Shown here piece by piece: positions 1 to 10,941 of a stretch of 64,000 nucleotides of DNA (positions are counted from its first letter, which is position 1; every line of letters begins with the position of its first letter). The position numbers and the translations under genes are program-made. Source of the stretch: Photorhabdus bodei (GTDB lineage Bacteria; Pseudomonadota; Gammaproteobacteria; Enterobacterales; Enterobacteriaceae); assembly GCF_003287735.1 (NCBI RefSeq), contig NZ_NSCM01000009.1:53977-117976 (forward strand), read 5' to 3'. The notes under the pieces are model-generated. The model was not told the origin of the DNA. It did not search any database and saw only the letters and a program-made list of their open reading frames with translations.

Positions 1-551
<551 letters not shown>

Positions 552-556
552 TTATT

Positions 557-2686
557 TTATAGTGAGCATGAAACACAATCTTGTACTTCCGTGCCTTCCA
601 GAGCAGTTTGTTTCAGACGGATGTAATAAAGTGTTTTAATTCCTTTACGCCAGGCGTAAATTTGGGCTTTGTTAATATCACGGGTAGTGGCATCGTCTTT
701 GAAGAAAAGTGTCAGGGATAATCCTTGGTCGATGTGTTGAGTGGCTGTAGCATAAGTATCAATAATTTTTTCCGGTCCTATTTCGTAAGCATCTTGGTAA
801 TATTCAAGATTATTATTCGTCATAAATGGCGCTGGATAATATACCCGTCCTGTTTTACCATCTTTACGGATCTCAATACGGGATACAATCGGGTGAATGC
901 TTGAGGTTGAATTGTTGATATATGAAATAGAACCTGTAGGAGCAATAGCTTGGAGATTTTGATTGTAAATACCATGAGTCATAATTGAGGCTTTTAATTC
1001 AAGCCAGTCTTGTTGATTAGGAATGGTTATTCCTGCTTGTTCAAACAATTGAGAGACCTTTTTTGTCTGAGGTTGCCATGCTCTTTCTGTATATTTATTG
1101 AAAAATTCACCACTGGCATAACGAGAATCTTTAAAGCCTTTAAAGTAGCCATTGCGTTCAATGGCGATCTGATTGGAAGTACGCAGAGCGTGATAAGTGA
1201 CGATATAGAAATAGATATTGGTGAAATCTATTCCCTCTTCAGAACCATAATGAATTTTTTCCCTTGCCAGATAGCCGTGAAGATTCATTTGCCCCAAACC
1301 AATGGCATGGGAATCCTGATTTCCTTTTTCGATAGAAGGAACTGAACGGATATGGCTCATATCTGATACCGCGGTTAAAGCACGGATAGCTGTTTCAATA
1401 GAGAGGGTAAAATCAGGTGAATCCATTGTATGAGCAATATTCATTGATCCCAGATTACAACTAATATCTTTCCCAATATGGTGGTAACTTAAATCCTCTT
1501 CATATTCGCTGGCACTGTTAACCTGTAAAATTTCGGAACATAAATTACTCATATTAATCCGACCTTTAATCGGATTAGCATTATTCACCGTGTCTTCATA
1601 CATAATATAGGGATAACCAGATTCGAATTGAAGCTCAGCTAACGTCATGAAAAATTCACGAGCATTGATTTTTGATTTACGAATTTGTTGGTTATTTACC
1701 ATTTCAGTATATTTTTCTGTCATGCTAATTTCGGACATTGGCACACCATAAATCCGCTGAATATCATAAGGGGAAAATAGATACATATCTTCATTATGTT
1801 TAGCCAGCTTAAAAGTGATATCAGGAATAACAACGCCAATAGAGAGTGTTTTTATACGGATTTTTTCGTCGGTATTTTCCCGTTTTGTATCCAGAAAACG
1901 AAGAATATCGGGATGATGAGCATGGAGATAAACAGCCCCTGCACCTTGGCGTGCACCGAGTTGATTGGCGTATGAAAACGCATCCTCCAGCATTTTCATC
2001 ACTGGGATAACACCTGATGATTGATTTTGAATCATTTTTATCGGTGCACCTGTTTCCCGTAGATTACTGAGTAAGAATGCGACCCCTCCGCCACGTTTTG
2101 AAAGTTGTAAGGCTGAATTAACTGAACGTCCGATGGATTCCATATTATCTTCAATGCGTAGCAGGAAACAGGAAACCAATTCTCCTCGCTGTTTCTTACC
2201 GCAATTAAGAAAAGTTGGCGTTGCTGGTTGAAAACGGCCACTGATCATCTCATCCACTAGACGACAAGCCAGCACTTGATCGCCTTGGGCTAGGGTCAGT
2301 GCTACCATGCATATCCGATCTTCATAGCGTTCTAGATAACGTTTATTATCGAAGGTTTTCAGAGTATAACTGGTGTAATATTTGAATGCGCCCAGAAAGG
2401 TTTGAAAGCGGAATTTTTTGCTATAGGCTTGCTGAAAGAGCTTTTTAATAAAAGTAAAATCGTATTGCTCCAGCACGTTTGGTTCGTAATATCCCTCTTG
2501 TTGGAGGAAATCCAGTTTCTCTTTTAGGCTATGGAAAAATAGTGTGTTTGGATTTACATGCTGGCGAAAATAATAATGAATAGCCAGTTTGTCTTTGTCA
2601 AATTGAATCTTTTCTTCACTATCGTACAGATTGAGCAAGGCATTTAAAGCATGATAATCCTGTTGTGCATTAATTTGAAAAGTCAT
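557..2686 (-). CDS. nrdE: NrdE, class Ib ribonucleoside-diphosphate reductase alpha subunit
   Basis: Catalytic subunit of the aerobic class Ib enzyme; it reduces NDPs to dNDPs with electrons from NrdH and a radical from NrdF. At 709 residues it is close to the enterobacterial length of about 714. The active-site pattern N-x-C-x-E is visible in SNLCSEIL, the start of the barrel in [15 protein letters not shown], and the C-terminal redox pair in DCVSCSL. It starts 2 bases after the nrdI stop, so the two are translationally close. The class Ib set is typically used under oxidative stress or iron limitation (family knowledge). Confidence 0.97.
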   Translation of the reverse strand: MTFQINAQQDYHALNALLNLYDSEEKIQFDKDKLAIHYYFRQHVNPNTLFFHSLKEKLDFLQQEGYYEPNVLEQYDFTFIKKLFQQAYSKKFRFQTFLGAFKYYTSYTLKTFDNKRYLERYEDRICMVALTLAQGDQVLACRLVDEMISGRFQPATPTFLNCGKKQRGELVSCFLLRIEDNMESIGRSVNSALQLSKRGGGVAFLLSNLRETGAPIKMIQNQSSGVIPVMKMLEDAFSYANQLGARQGAGAVYLHAHHPDILRFLDTKRENTDEKIRIKTLSIGVVIPDITFKLAKHNEDMYLFSPYDIQRIYGVPMSEISMTEKYTEMVNNQQIRKSKINAREFFMTLAELQFESGYPYIMYEDTVNNANPIKGRINMSNLCSEILQVNSASEYEEDLSYHHIGKDISCNLGSMNIAHTMDSPDFTLSIETAIRALTAVSDMSHIRSVPSIEKGNQDSHAIGLGQMNLHGYLAREKIHYGSEEGIDFTNIYFYIVTYHALRTSNQIAIERNGYFKGFKDSRYASGEFFNKYTERAWQPQTKKVSQLFEQAGITIPNQQDWLELKASIMTHGIYNQNLQAIAPTGSISYINNSTSSIHPIVSRIEIRKDGKTGRVYYPAPFMTNNNLEYYQDAYEIGPEKIIDTYATATQHIDQGLSLTLFFKDDATTRDINKAQIYAWRKGIKTLYYIRLKQTALEGTEVQDCVSCSL

Positions 2687-2688
2687 AA

Positions 2689-3111
2689 TTACATATTCTC
2701 TAATGAATCATGTTGCCAGAACCTTTGAATACCTTGGCGTACTCGTTGTACATCTTCTTCAGTACCCAACAGTTCAAAACGGTATAGGAGGGGTATCCGG
2801 CATTTCTCTGAAATTATCCGCCCAGCGATGCCGTAAGCTTCGCCAAAGTTGGTATTCCCGGCCGCGATGACTCCCCGGATGAATGCCCGGTTTTCGGCGA
2901 TATTGAGAAATCGGATCACTTGTGGTGGAACAGCGCCTTTAGTACTGCCACCACCGTAACTGGGGGTCAGTAAAATGTAAGGAGAAGTTACGTTTAATGG
3001 GCTGTCTGATTGATTTATTGGAATACGAAAGGCTGGTATTTCCAGTTTCTGAACAAATCTATGGCTATTACTGGATGAACTGGAGAAATAGATCAGCGGA
3101 TTTATATTCAT
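2689..3111 (-). CDS. nrdI: NrdI, flavodoxin-like activator of NrdF
   Basis: Small FMN protein that supplies the oxidant for assembling the dimanganese-tyrosyl radical in NrdF (family knowledge). The N-terminus has the NrdI signature [12 protein letters not shown], followed by [21 protein letters not shown] and the flavin loop [10 protein letters not shown]. The length, 140 residues, is normal. It lies between nrdH and nrdE with 7-base and 2-base gaps, so it is part of the operon. Confidence 0.96.
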   Translation of the reverse strand: MNINPLIYFSSSSSNSHRFVQKLEIPAFRIPINQSDSPLNVTSPYILLTPSYGGGSTKGAVPPQVIRFLNIAENRAFIRGVIAAGNTNFGEAYGIAGRIISEKCRIPLLYRFELLGTEEDVQRVRQGIQRFWQHDSLENM

Positions 3112-3118
3112 AATAAAC

Positions 3119-3349
3119 CTATAAATTCTCGGTTAATGCGTTGATTTTATCTGGACGAAATCCTGACCAATGCTGTGTACCTGCTACAACCACAGGAATT
3201 TGCTGGTAGCCCATAGCACGGATAGTCGCTAAAGCCTGCTGGTTTTCGGTTAAATCGACAATCTGATAAGGAATATTTCTTCGGCTTAGCGCCTGATAGG
3301 TTGCGCTGCATTGTACGCAGTCCGGTTTGCTATAAATGGTAATGCTCAT
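3119..3349 (-). CDS. nrdH: NrdH, glutaredoxin-like electron donor
   Basis: Dithiol electron donor for NrdEF, reduced by thioredoxin reductase. The CVQC active site and the C-terminal WSGFRPD motif, which fixes NrdH against ordinary glutaredoxins, are both visible. I place the start at the ATG at 3349 (76 residues, MSITIYS), because an AAAGGAGT ribosome site sits just upstream and homologues begin there; a longer in-frame reading to 3400 adds 17 residues without homology. It is the first gene of nrdHIEF. Confidence 0.95.
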   Translation of the reverse strand: MSITIYSKPDCVQCSATYQALSRRNIPYQIVDLTENQQALATIRAMGYQQIPVVVAGTQHWSGFRPDKINALTENL

Positions 3350-3438
3350 TAACGACTCCTTTGTCAGTTTGTGGGCATGTAATGGCGAAATTTGGTTCAT
3401 GAGTAATAATTTACCTAAAGGCCAGAACTTGAATCATA

Positions 3439-3481
3439 CTATATATAGTGAAATTTTATTTCAACCACACTATATATGGTG
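3439..3481. promoter_or_regulatory. Pair of NrdR boxes upstream of nrdHIEF
   Basis: Two near-palindromes, CTATATATAGTG (3439-3450) and CTATATATGGTG (3470-3481), match the NrdR box core (ACAC-TATATA-GTGT type). Their starts are 31 bases apart, about three helical turns, the spacing at which NrdR binds paired boxes. They lie 90-130 bases upstream of nrdH, so they would overlap or neighbour its promoter. This predicts repression of nrdHIEF when dATP and ATP load NrdR. Confidence 0.88.
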
Positions 3482-3680
3482 TTAATTTTACATCGAGTGA
3501 CTATCATTAAAATTACGATGTGGGTTATTCTCTGTTTGTTGGCAGGCTTTTCGCCTTCAGACAAGTTTAAGTTTTCTAGTCGGTGGTAAGGGAGCAACTG
3601 AATTCATCATTGCAATTTGTCGAAAAGACGATTTACTCTAATCTCTATAATGATTGATATTTTTTTCAATGGAGGTGGTT

Positions 3681-4142
3681 ATGTATCATCACTATTTTGA
3701 TACACCCAAAGGATTTCCTAAACCGTATATTCATATCACTGCGGATGATAAGGGAGTGACCAGTCTATATTTTGTTGATGAAAAAACAGCGCCTGAAGTG
3801 AAAAATGATATTACTAAGCAGTGCGTGAAAGAGTTACGGGGATATTTTGCGGGTAAGCGAACTGAGTTTTCCGTTCCACTCAATCCGGCAGGAACTGAAT
3901 TCCAGCAGCGTGTATGGTTACAGTTATGTAAGATCCCGTTTGGAGAAGTGTGGAGTTATAAGCAACTTTCATTAGCATTAGGTTCAGTTAATTATTGTCG
4001 TGCGGTAGGAATGGCTAATTCTCGTAATCCGATCTCATTAATTGTGCCTTGTCATCGTGTTATTGGACATGATGGTAAATTGGTGGGATATACCGGTGGC
4101 CTGAATATTAAAAGCTGGCTATTAGAACATGAAAAAACCTAG
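3681..4142 (+). CDS. ogt: Methylated-DNA--protein-cysteine methyltransferase (Ogt type)
   Basis: Suicide repair protein that takes the alkyl group from O6-alkylguanine onto its own cysteine. The PCHRV active-site motif is intact (IVPCHRVIG), with the preceding Arg-finger helix region (YCRAVGMANSRNP) and the following substrate loop GYTGGL. I start it at the ATG at 3681, preceded by GGAGGT at ideal spacing, giving 153 residues; an upstream in-frame start at 3654 has no such site. It lacks the Ada regulatory domain. It stands alone, divergent from nrdHIEF. Confidence 0.93.
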   Translation: MYHHYFDTPKGFPKPYIHITADDKGVTSLYFVDEKTAPEVKNDITKQCVKELRGYFAGKRTEFSVPLNPAGTEFQQRVWLQLCKIPFGEVWSYKQLSLALGSVNYCRAVGMANSRNPISLIVPCHRVIGHDGKLVGYTGGLNIKSWLLEHEKT

Positions 4143-4360
4143 TCATTTGTTTATTAGATAACTTGTGTGATAAAAGACCAGGGAGGGTTATAGATATTTA
4201 TATATGTGTATTATTTAGTAGTAAAACTAAATAAAGATAACATCTATCGTATTTTATTATGCTTTTCGTGATCTTGGTTGTAGACAGTGAGCCAACTTAT
4301 TTGTTGTACTGTATGCGACGCAGATTTTGTGTCTTAATTTTCACGTTAAAGGTAAGTTTG

Positions 4361-4570
4361 ATGTCAAAAATTAAAGGTAACGTTAAGTGGTTTAATGAAT
4401 CTAAAGGATTCGGGTTTATCACTCCAGAAGATGGTAGCAAAGACGTATTCGTGCATTTCTCTGCTATTCAGAGTAACGGATTTAAAACTTTGGCAGAAGG
4501 TCAAAAAGTAGAGTTTGAAATCACTGACGGCGCTAAAGGTCCATCTGCTGCAAACGTTGTCGCTATCTGA
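4361..4570 (+). CDS. cspE: CspE-like cold-shock domain protein
   Basis: 69-residue single-stranded nucleic acid-binding OB-fold protein, acting as RNA chaperone and antiterminator. Both RNA-binding motifs are present, KGFGFI (RNP1) and VFVHF (RNP2). Nearly every residue matches E. coli CspE ([16 protein letters not shown]). The longer reading from 4259 is 5' leader: codon pattern and homology begin only at 4361. The roughly 100-base leader is typical for csp genes. Neighbouring crcB is conserved synteny with E. coli. Confidence 0.95.
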   Translation: MSKIKGNVKWFNESKGFGFITPEDGSKDVFVHFSAIQSNGFKTLAEGQKVEFEITDGAKGPSAANVVAI

Positions 4571-4590
4571 TTTTAACTCCATATTTCTAA

Positions 4591-4616
4591 AACCCGTTAT
4601 TACAACGGGTTTTTTT
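4591..4616 (+). terminator. Rho-independent terminator of cspE
   Basis: Perfect 8-bp stem AACCCGTT / AACGGGTT with a 5-base loop (4591-4611), followed by a run of T, 21 bases after the cspE stop. Confidence 0.92.
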
Positions 4617-4651
4617 GGCTTGTATGAGGCCGATATGTAGGTAATTTTAAT

Positions 4652-5026
4652 TTAAAGTTCATGCATCAATACGAAAGCTAACATGGTCATCAGTAATGAT
4701 CCAAAAAGATTAAGCAAAACTGTTCCCAGTGCCCATCCTAGTTTCCCGTCCAGTAACAAATAAGCAACTTCAACAGAGAATGTAGAAAAGGTTGTTAAAC
4801 CTCCGCAAAAACCAGTGGTCAACATCAATTTCCAAGCCGGATCAAGGTGTGTAGATTTATTAAAATAGGCTAACCCTAGTCCGATAATTAATGCACCAAT
4901 ACAGTTAACGGTAAGGGTGCCAATCGCGATATTAGAAGAAATATTATTAAGACGGAGGCTGATAAACCAACGTAATACGCTGCCTAAGCCACCTCCGATA
5001 AATATAGCCAGAATAATATTAATCAT
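4652..5026 (-). CDS. crcB: CrcB/Fluc fluoride ion channel
   Basis: Small inner-membrane protein of 124 residues with four hydrophobic helices; dimers export fluoride. Family signatures are visible: [11 protein letters not shown] near the N-terminus and [17 protein letters not shown] in the third helix, with the conserved phenylalanines of the pore. I choose the ATG at 5026, which gives the family length. An in-frame reading to 5086 would add 20 residues encoded wholly by the adjacent ERIC repeat. The ERIC ends 2 bases before this start, so the ribosome-site-like GACGGG lies inside the repeat. Confidence 0.93.
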   Translation of the reverse strand: MINIILAIFIGGGLGSVLRWFISLRLNNISSNIAIGTLTVNCIGALIIGLGLAYFNKSTHLDPAWKLMLTTGFCGGLTTFSTFSVEVAYLLLDGKLGWALGTVLLNLFGSLLMTMLAFVLMHEL

Positions 5027-5028
5027 AA

Positions 5029-5155
5029 TATACCCGTCATATTTCAAGCTGCCTCTTTGTTGGCTACACTCGCTCACCCCGGTCACATAGTTTGCTATGT
5101 TCCCGGGGATTCACTCCCTTGCCGTCGCGATGCAGCTTGAAATCCATAGGGTATA
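5029..5155 (-). repeat. ERIC repeat, copy 1
   Basis: Full 127-bp enterobacterial repetitive intergenic consensus element in minus orientation, with the conserved core CTCACCCCGGTCACATAG and terminal TATACCC / GGGTATA. It fills the gap between lipA and crcB, both leftward, so it would be transcribed into their messenger. Confidence 0.93.
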
Positions 5156-5165
5156 AGAAACTGGG

Positions 5166-6131
5166 TTATTTGACCTCTTCACCTTTGGCTTGTAAGTCAG
5201 CATGATAAGAAGAACGGACAAATGGACCACAGGCGGCATGGGTGAACCCCATAGCTAACGCTTCTTCTTTCATTTCATCAAATTCCTGTGGGCTGACGTA
5301 GCGCTGTACCGGTAAATGATGACGACTAGGTTGTAGATATTGTCCCAGAGTCAGCATAGTCACACCGTGGCGGCGCAGATCACGCATAACATCAAGAATT
5401 TCTTCGTTGGTTTCACCAAGACCGACCATCAGACCCGATTTGGTTGGAATATCAGGATGGGCTTCTTTAAACTTTTCAAGTAATTTTAATGACCACTCAT
5501 AGTTTGCACCAGGGCGCACCTGACGGTAAACCCGGGGTACGTTTTCCAGATTATGGTTAAAGACATCGGGCGGTGTCGCTGTCAGTATTTCAAGTGCACG
5601 ATCCATACGTCCACGGAAGTCAGGAACTAAGGTTTCAATCTTAATGGATGGATTTTTTTCACGAATAGCAGAGATGCAGTCAGCAAAGTGCTGAGCACCA
5701 CCGTCACGTAGATCATCACGGTCAACGGAGGTGATGACAACGTAGCGCAGTGCCATGTCTTTAATGGTTTGTGCCAGTTTTACGGGTTCATTGGTGTCAG
5801 GTGCCATTGGGCGGCCGTGCGCAACATCACAGAAAGGGCAACGGCGGGTGCAAATTGCGCCAAGGATCATAAAGGTTGCTGTACCGTGATTGAAGCATTC
5901 TGCCAGGTTAGGGCAAGACGCTTCTTCACAAACGGAATGCAGACCATTTTTGCGCATGGCAGATTTGATGCCCTGAATGCGGCTGGAATCCGCAGGAAGT
6001 TTGATTTTCATCCACTCAGGTTTACGCAAGATTTCTGTACGTTCGGTCATCACTGTTTTGACAGGGATCAGCGCCATTTTGTCTGCGTCGCGGTACTTAA
6101 CTCCGCGTTCCATCTGAATTGGTTTACTCAT
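5166..6131 (-). CDS. lipA: Lipoyl synthase LipA
   Basis: Radical-SAM enzyme that inserts two sulfurs into protein-bound octanoyl groups to make lipoyl cofactors. Both iron-sulfur cluster motifs are intact: the auxiliary [12 protein letters not shown] and the radical-[11 protein letters not shown]. The family C-terminal RSSYHADL serine region is present. 321 residues equals the E. coli length. It follows lipB in the same direction, as in E. coli but without the intervening ybeF regulator. Confidence 0.98.
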   Translation of the reverse strand: MSKPIQMERGVKYRDADKMALIPVKTVMTERTEILRKPEWMKIKLPADSSRIQGIKSAMRKNGLHSVCEEASCPNLAECFNHGTATFMILGAICTRRCPFCDVAHGRPMAPDTNEPVKLAQTIKDMALRYVVITSVDRDDLRDGGAQHFADCISAIREKNPSIKIETLVPDFRGRMDRALEILTATPPDVFNHNLENVPRVYRQVRPGANYEWSLKLLEKFKEAHPDIPTKSGLMVGLGETNEEILDVMRDLRRHGVTMLTLGQYLQPSRHHLPVQRYVSPQEFDEMKEEALAMGFTHAACGPFVRSSYHADLQAKGEEVK

Positions 6132-6241
6132 AATCGTGCTGGTTCCAGTGTTAAATTCATCAGGTTGAGATTTATCATTCAGTCTACTGTATGATAAATA
6201 ATTAAAAAATTTTTGAAAAATGTTAAAAAATTATAGCATTT

Positions 6242-6883
6242 TTAACTGTTCAGTTTAAATCCTAACTGCTGGCAAAATTTCTCTACCAAAACAGGTTGTA
6301 CTTGTTCAACAGTAATTCCAGGAACTAAGTCACTGAGTTGAATCATTTTCATGCCGGCATAGCCACAAGGGTTAATACGCAGGAAGGGTTCTAAATCCAT
6401 TGCGATATTGAGGGCTAGTCCGTGGAAAGAACAACCTTTACGTATCCGTAATCCAAGAGAGCAAATTTTTGCTTCATTGACGTAGACACCAGGGGCATCC
6501 GGGCGAGCATGGGCTTTCACACCAAAGTGAGCAAGGGTTTTAATGACAGCATCCTCTATCGCCGTAACCAGTTGCCGTACACCAATTTTGGCGCGTTTAA
6601 TGTCAATCATGACATACATAACCTGCTGACCAGGGCCATGATAGGTGACTTGTCCACCACGATCGGATTGAATAACCGGAATATCACCGAGGGACAGCAA
6701 ATGCTCAGCTTTACCTGCTTGTCCTTGAGTAAAGACTTTTGGATGCTGTACCAGCCAGATTTCATCAGGTGTATTAGTATCTCGCTGCTCAGTAAACAAG
6801 TGCATTGCATCAGAAATCGGCTCGTAGGGTTGTATTCCTAATTGACGTAAGAAAATCGTTTTATGTTGCAATTGAAACTTCAT
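6242..6883 (-). CDS. lipB: Octanoyltransferase LipB
   Basis: Transfers octanoate from acyl carrier protein to lipoyl domains, the step before LipA. The motif [15 protein letters not shown], the catalytic lysine region [12 protein letters not shown] and the active-site cysteine in INPCGYAGM are all present. 213 residues is normal. It lies upstream of lipA with a 110-base AT-rich gap that could hold a separate lipA promoter. Confidence 0.97.
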   Translation of the reverse strand: MKFQLQHKTIFLRQLGIQPYEPISDAMHLFTEQRDTNTPDEIWLVQHPKVFTQGQAGKAEHLLSLGDIPVIQSDRGGQVTYHGPGQQVMYVMIDIKRAKIGVRQLVTAIEDAVIKTLAHFGVKAHARPDAPGVYVNEAKICSLGLRIRKGCSFHGLALNIAMDLEPFLRINPCGYAGMKMIQLSDLVPGITVEQVQPVLVEKFCQQLGFKLNS

Positions 6884-6975
6884 TTGATAGCTATAAGATT
6901 TGGTCAGTATAACCCTCAGAAGAGCTTCTCACCAGTTTAGTGCGCCTGAAACTGTAGTATTCCTGATAGATAAAG

Positions 6976-7001
6976 AATCCCCTGTGAAATTATAGGGGAT
7001 T
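6976..7001 (-). terminator. Probable terminator of ybeD
   Basis: 8-bp stem AATCCCCT / AGGGGATT with a 10-base loop, starting 14 bases after the ybeD stop. On the minus strand it is followed by CTTTATCT, a weak U-tract, so termination may be partial. Confidence 0.6.
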
Positions 7002-7014
7002 TCTCTAGTGTGTA

Positions 7015-7278
7015 TTACAATACTACCCGTACCAATTCAAGGTTACCTAATTCTTCATACAGCGTTTCTACTTGTTCAATATGAGTCGCATTGATGGTAA
7101 TGGACACTGAGTGGTAGTTACCTTTGCTGCTTGGCTTCACTTGTGGAGAGTAATCGCCCGGCGCATGACGTTGAACCACTTCAACGACCTGATTGACTAG
7201 CTCAGACTCCGCCAAGCCCATCACTTTGTAAGTGAATGAACAAGGGAACTCAAGCAGTTCATTTAATTTCGTTTTCAT
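7015..7278 (-). CDS. ybeD: YbeD, DUF493 family ACT-like regulatory protein
   Basis: Conserved 87-residue cytoplasmic protein with a ferredoxin-like, ACT-type fold in E. coli; its biochemical role is not settled. The start [13 protein letters not shown] at 7278 matches homologues and has AGGAGC just upstream; the reading to 7311 is an artefact. It keeps its place between dacA and lipB, as in E. coli. Confidence 0.93.
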   Translation of the reverse strand: MKTKLNELLEFPCSFTYKVMGLAESELVNQVVEVVQRHAPGDYSPQVKPSSKGNYHSVSITINATHIEQVETLYEELGNLELVRVVL

Positions 7279-7435
7279 GGGCGCTCCTGTTTTGCTTTCC
7301 GCGATACGCACGGTCAGTTTCTTCTGTAAAATTTGATACTTTCCTCCGCCTTAAAACGCGGAGATGCTTATTGCGATCGGGCGGTAGTCCGATTCGCTTT
7401 GATGGACTCTGTTTATCGCTTAATTATCTCAAGAA

Positions 7436-8647
7436 TTAGCCAAACCAATGATGAAATAGTAGCTTGATGTAATCGATAAAGCGGCCGAAGATGCTGCCTT
7501 CTTTTACTTCATTCATGACGACTAAAGGCTGCTGTTCAATAGTTTTGCCATCAAGTTGAAAGTTGATAGTACCTACGACTTGATTTTTCGCCAGTGGTGC
7601 ATGTAATTCACTATTATTCATGACATAGCTGGCTTTCAGATCTTTCAGACGGCCACGGGGAATAGTCAGATAAACATCTTTATCAACACCTAATTGAACC
7701 CTATCGTTATCTCCAAACCAGACTGGTTCAGAGGCGAATTCTTTGCTTGCTTTCAGAGGAGCAACAGTTTCAAAGAAACGGAAACCCCAAGTCAGCAGTT
7801 TCTTACTTTCTGTTTCACGGCCTTTATAAGTGTGGCCTCCTAATACCGCAGAAATCAGGCGCATATCGCCTTCCGTCGCAGAAGCGACTAGGTTATAGCC
7901 CGCTGCGCTAGTGTGACCGGTTTTAATACCATCGACATTCAGGCTCTTATCCCACAATAAGCCATTACGGTTTGTCTGGCGGATATTGTTGTAGGTAAAC
8001 TCTTTCTCTTTATAGATGGTGTACTCTTCGGGAACATCACGGATCAGCGCTTGACCAATCAATGCCATGTCACGGGCAGAGCTGTATTGGCCTTCTGCGT
8101 CCAGGCCATGAGCGGTTTTGAAATTCGTATTCTTTAATCCAAGCGATTTCACATAGCCATTCATTAAATTAACGAAAGACTCTTGGCTACCGGCAACATA
8201 ATCTGCCATTGCAACACAGGCATCGTTACCGGATTGCAAGTTTATACCGCGGGATAACATAGAAACCGAGACCTGATCGCCTGGCTTGAGGAACATCAGG
8301 GAAGAGCCTTTAAATACCGGATTACCGGTTGCCCATGCGTCAGTGCCAACAGTGACCATATCATTTGGGTGGATTTTGCCTGATTTGATTGCTTGACCAA
8401 TAACATAGCTGGTCATCATTTTTGTCAGACTGGCAGGATCACGGCGTGCATCTGCATTCATCTCAGCCAGCACTTTGCCTGAGTTATAGTCGATAAGGAT
8501 ATAAGCTTCCGCATCAATCTGAGGCACTCCTGGGATCATCGTTTTCAGGTTGACATCATTCCCATTGGCAAAGGCAGAAGCACTTATTGCCAGCGCAATA
8601 CCCAAGGTGGTGCTTTTTATAAAACGAGAAGTGGTTGTATATTTCAT
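7436..8647 (-). CDS. dacA: D-alanyl-D-alanine carboxypeptidase DacA (PBP5)
   Basis: Periplasmic low-molecular-mass penicillin-binding protein that trims the terminal D-Ala of peptidoglycan pentapeptides. The three active-site motifs are intact: S73-L-T-K76, SGN in LQSGNDACV, and KTG in GIKTGHT. The signal peptide ends near ASAFA. The C-terminal amphipathic helix ending LFHHWFG anchors it to the inner membrane. The start at 8647 gives 403 residues, identical to E. coli; the reading to 8737 adds an unrelated extension. Confidence 0.97.
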   Translation of the reverse strand: MKYTTTSRFIKSTTLGIALAISASAFANGNDVNLKTMIPGVPQIDAEAYILIDYNSGKVLAEMNADARRDPASLTKMMTSYVIGQAIKSGKIHPNDMVTVGTDAWATGNPVFKGSSLMFLKPGDQVSVSMLSRGINLQSGNDACVAMADYVAGSQESFVNLMNGYVKSLGLKNTNFKTAHGLDAEGQYSSARDMALIGQALIRDVPEEYTIYKEKEFTYNNIRQTNRNGLLWDKSLNVDGIKTGHTSAAGYNLVASATEGDMRLISAVLGGHTYKGRETESKKLLTWGFRFFETVAPLKASKEFASEPVWFGDNDRVQLGVDKDVYLTIPRGRLKDLKASYVMNNSELHAPLAKNQVVGTINFQLDGKTIEQQPLVVMNEVKEGSIFGRFIDYIKLLFHHWFG

Positions 8648-8762
8648 GGTTAGTTTGACAACATCCGTGAGAAAAGATTGATATCGAGCCACATCATAGC
8701 AAATGAAAAAAATACTGACATTGCCAAATTTTGACAAGACTCAGGTTTACATTTTTTTACTC

Positions 8763-8803
8763 CTCTTACTGATATCTGAATCAAAGTGAGATATCAGTAA
8801 GAG
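8763..8803. repeat. 15-bp perfect inverted repeat between dacA and rlpA
   Basis: Arms CTCTTACTGATATCT (8763-8777) and its exact complement (8789-8803) flank an 11-base spacer. It starts 6 bases after the rlpA stop. On the minus strand it is followed by an A-run rather than a T-run, so it is not a classical terminator. It lies about 115 bases before dacA, where it could be an operator or an mRNA-stabilising hairpin. Confidence 0.85.
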
Positions 8804-8808
8804 AACGA

Positions 8809-9807
8809 TTAAGGACTGACGATAAAAGAAGATTGCTGTATCTGGTCAGCCAGTTTTTGTTGTAAATCGGCAGCTTGCTGGCGATTGTTGAATGGTCCTA
8901 ACTGTACACGATAAACGTTATTATATTGAGTTACGCGGCCTTGAACATTAAAGCGTTGCGCCAGTGTTTGTTGCCACTCTTTTGCTCGTTGCTCACTGCT
9001 AACAGCACCAACCTGAACTATAAAACCATTTGCTGAGGCGGCTGTTGGCGTTGTGACTATTGAAGTACTGTTTGTAACAGGCTTAGGTGGTTGCAGCTTC
9101 ATTGCGGGGAGTTGTTCAGTCGCTTCCGGTTGTATCGTCTGTTTCATCGGCTGATTTGTTAAGGGCTGGCTGCTAGTCTGATCAGGGATATTCTCCATTG
9201 TTGGTGTTCCTAATGGACTGGTTGTCAGCGTTGGTCTACCCGGTAGAGCATAACTCTGTTTAACTATCTGGCTGCCAATGGTACCGGGACCGGATACAGA
9301 ACCGTCCTGGGCAACCTCAATAAAATCAACCTTAACTTTGGTACTTTGAGTTAGGTTTAACCGTTCAGCGGAAGCCTTCGATAGATCGATAATTCGCCCT
9401 GGTTTATAAGGACCACGGTCATTGACTCTAACAATCATCATGCGGCCATTGCTCAAATTGGTCACACGGACATAACTTGGAATTGGCAGGGTAGGATGGG
9501 CGGCTGTCAGAGCATAAGGATTAAAACGTTCACCAATTGCGGTCATTTTGCCGCTAGATTCTTCACCGTACCAACTAGCGTAACCTGTCTCACTAAACTG
9601 AGAGGGGGCTTGCACAATGTGATAAGTATGTCCGTTCATCTGATAATCATCATTGGCGCTAGGATGATAAGGCTCATAACGAGGTTCTGCACCTAGAACA
9701 TCCTGCGTTGGTACTACGGGTAACGGGGCAGGTTTTTGTTTGTCAGGAGTAGTACAGCCAGATAGCAGGGCTGCAATCATGCCAAATATAAGCCAGTGTT
9801 GACGCAT
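8809..9807 (-). CDS. rlpA: Septal-ring lytic transglycosylase lipoprotein RlpA
   Basis: Outer-membrane lipoprotein acting on glycan strands that lack stem peptides. The lipobox is LLSGC (cysteine at about residue 18). A double-psi beta-barrel at about residues 75-165 holds the signature SWYGEESSGKMTAIGE and the catalytic RVNDRGPY. A Pro/Thr/Gln-rich linker follows, then a C-terminal SPOR domain (about residues 255-332) that targets denuded septal peptidoglycan. It is 14 bases after mrdB in the cell-elongation operon. Confidence 0.95.
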   Translation of the reverse strand: MRQHWLIFGMIAALLSGCTTPDKQKPAPLPVVPTQDVLGAEPRYEPYHPSANDDYQMNGHTYHIVQAPSQFSETGYASWYGEESSGKMTAIGERFNPYALTAAHPTLPIPSYVRVTNLSNGRMMIVRVNDRGPYKPGRIIDLSKASAERLNLTQSTKVKVDFIEVAQDGSVSGPGTIGSQIVKQSYALPGRPTLTTSPLGTPTMENIPDQTSSQPLTNQPMKQTIQPEATEQLPAMKLQPPKPVTNSTSIVTTPTAASANGFIVQVGAVSSEQRAKEWQQTLAQRFNVQGRVTQYNNVYRVQLGPFNNRQQAADLQQKLADQIQQSSFIVSP

Positions 9808-9820
9808 TGAAACCTCTCCT

Positions 9821-10933
9821 CTATAAACTTTTGGACAACAATTTTCTGTGTGTGTGAATCGACATGATAATGCCGAAACCCGCCATTAAGACGATTAACG
9901 CAGAGCCGCCATAACTGACAAATGGCAAAGGAACGCCTACTACAGGCAGGATGCCACTCACCATGCCAATATTGACGAAGATATAAACAAATAGAATTAA
10001 CATTAGGCCGCCAACCATAACCCGACCAAAAGTGTTCTGTGCTCTGGTTGCGATAACCAGCCCACGAGTAATTAATAACATATATAATGTTAATAACAGT
10101 AGTACGCCAATCAAACCAAGTTCTTCTGACAGTACGGCAAATATGAAATCTGTATGACGTTCTGGCAGAAATTCCAATTGAGATTGTGTTCCTAATAGCC
10201 AGCCTTTACCTGATAAACCACCGGAGCCAATCGCGATTTTTGATTGAATAATATGGTAACCCTTACCTAGTGGATCGCTTTCTGGATCAAGTAGCATCAT
10301 GACGCGATCGCGCTGATAGCCATGCATCAGGAAGAACCACAAGATGGGGATAAAACAGGTTAACAGTAGAGCTGCGATACCGATCAACCTCCAACTCATG
10401 CCAGAAAGGAACAAGACAAACAGACCAGAAGCCGCGATCAATATTGAAGTCCCTAGGTCTGGCTGAGCGGCAACCAGTAAAGTAGGCAGAAAAATGAGCA
10501 TCAGAGCGATAGTCGTATTTTTCAGTGATGGGGGGCATAAATCGCGGTTCATAAAACGTGCGATCATCAGAGGTACGGCTATCTTGGCAATCTCTGAAGG
10601 TTGGAAGCGGATGATCCCTAAATCTAGCCAGCGTTGGGCACCTTTACTTATTTGGCCGAAAGCATCGACAAAAATCAGTAAAATGACACAAACAATATAG
10701 AGATGGGGCGCCCAGCTTTCATAAACTCTTGGTGGAATTTGCGCCATGATGAGCATGACAACCAGTCCAGCACCAATTTGGCCAATTTTGCGCTCCATCA
10801 TACCCATATCTTGACCGCTGGCACTCCACATAACAAAAGCGCTGTATATCAGCAATGCTAAAATGCACAGGAGTAACGGTAAGTCGATATGTAATCTGGT
10901 CCAGAGAGGAACCCTTTTTTGGTTTTCTGTCAT
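9821..10933 (-). CDS. mrdB: RodA, SEDS peptidoglycan glycosyltransferase
   Basis: Inner-membrane polymerase that works with PBP2 in the elongasome to insert lipid II along the cell cylinder. It has 370 residues and about ten hydrophobic helices. The SEDS catalytic aspartate lies in [16 protein letters not shown], and the C-terminal signature [13 protein letters not shown] is present. It starts 8 bases after mrdA. Confidence 0.97.
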   Translation of the reverse strand: MTENQKRVPLWTRLHIDLPLLLCILALLIYSAFVMWSASGQDMGMMERKIGQIGAGLVVMLIMAQIPPRVYESWAPHLYIVCVILLIFVDAFGQISKGAQRWLDLGIIRFQPSEIAKIAVPLMIARFMNRDLCPPSLKNTTIALMLIFLPTLLVAAQPDLGTSILIAASGLFVLFLSGMSWRLIGIAALLLTCFIPILWFFLMHGYQRDRVMMLLDPESDPLGKGYHIIQSKIAIGSGGLSGKGWLLGTQSQLEFLPERHTDFIFAVLSEELGLIGVLLLLTLYMLLITRGLVIATRAQNTFGRVMVGGLMLILFVYIFVNIGMVSGILPVVGVPLPFVSYGGSALIVLMAGFGIIMSIHTHRKLLSKSL

Positions 10934-10941
10934 GGTGTTAA

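Noticed and set aside
3490..3520. Fur-box-like sequence near TGACTATCATTAAAATTACG upstream of nrdH
   Set aside because: Too few matches to the 19-bp Fur consensus to claim; only the NrdR boxes are convincing there.
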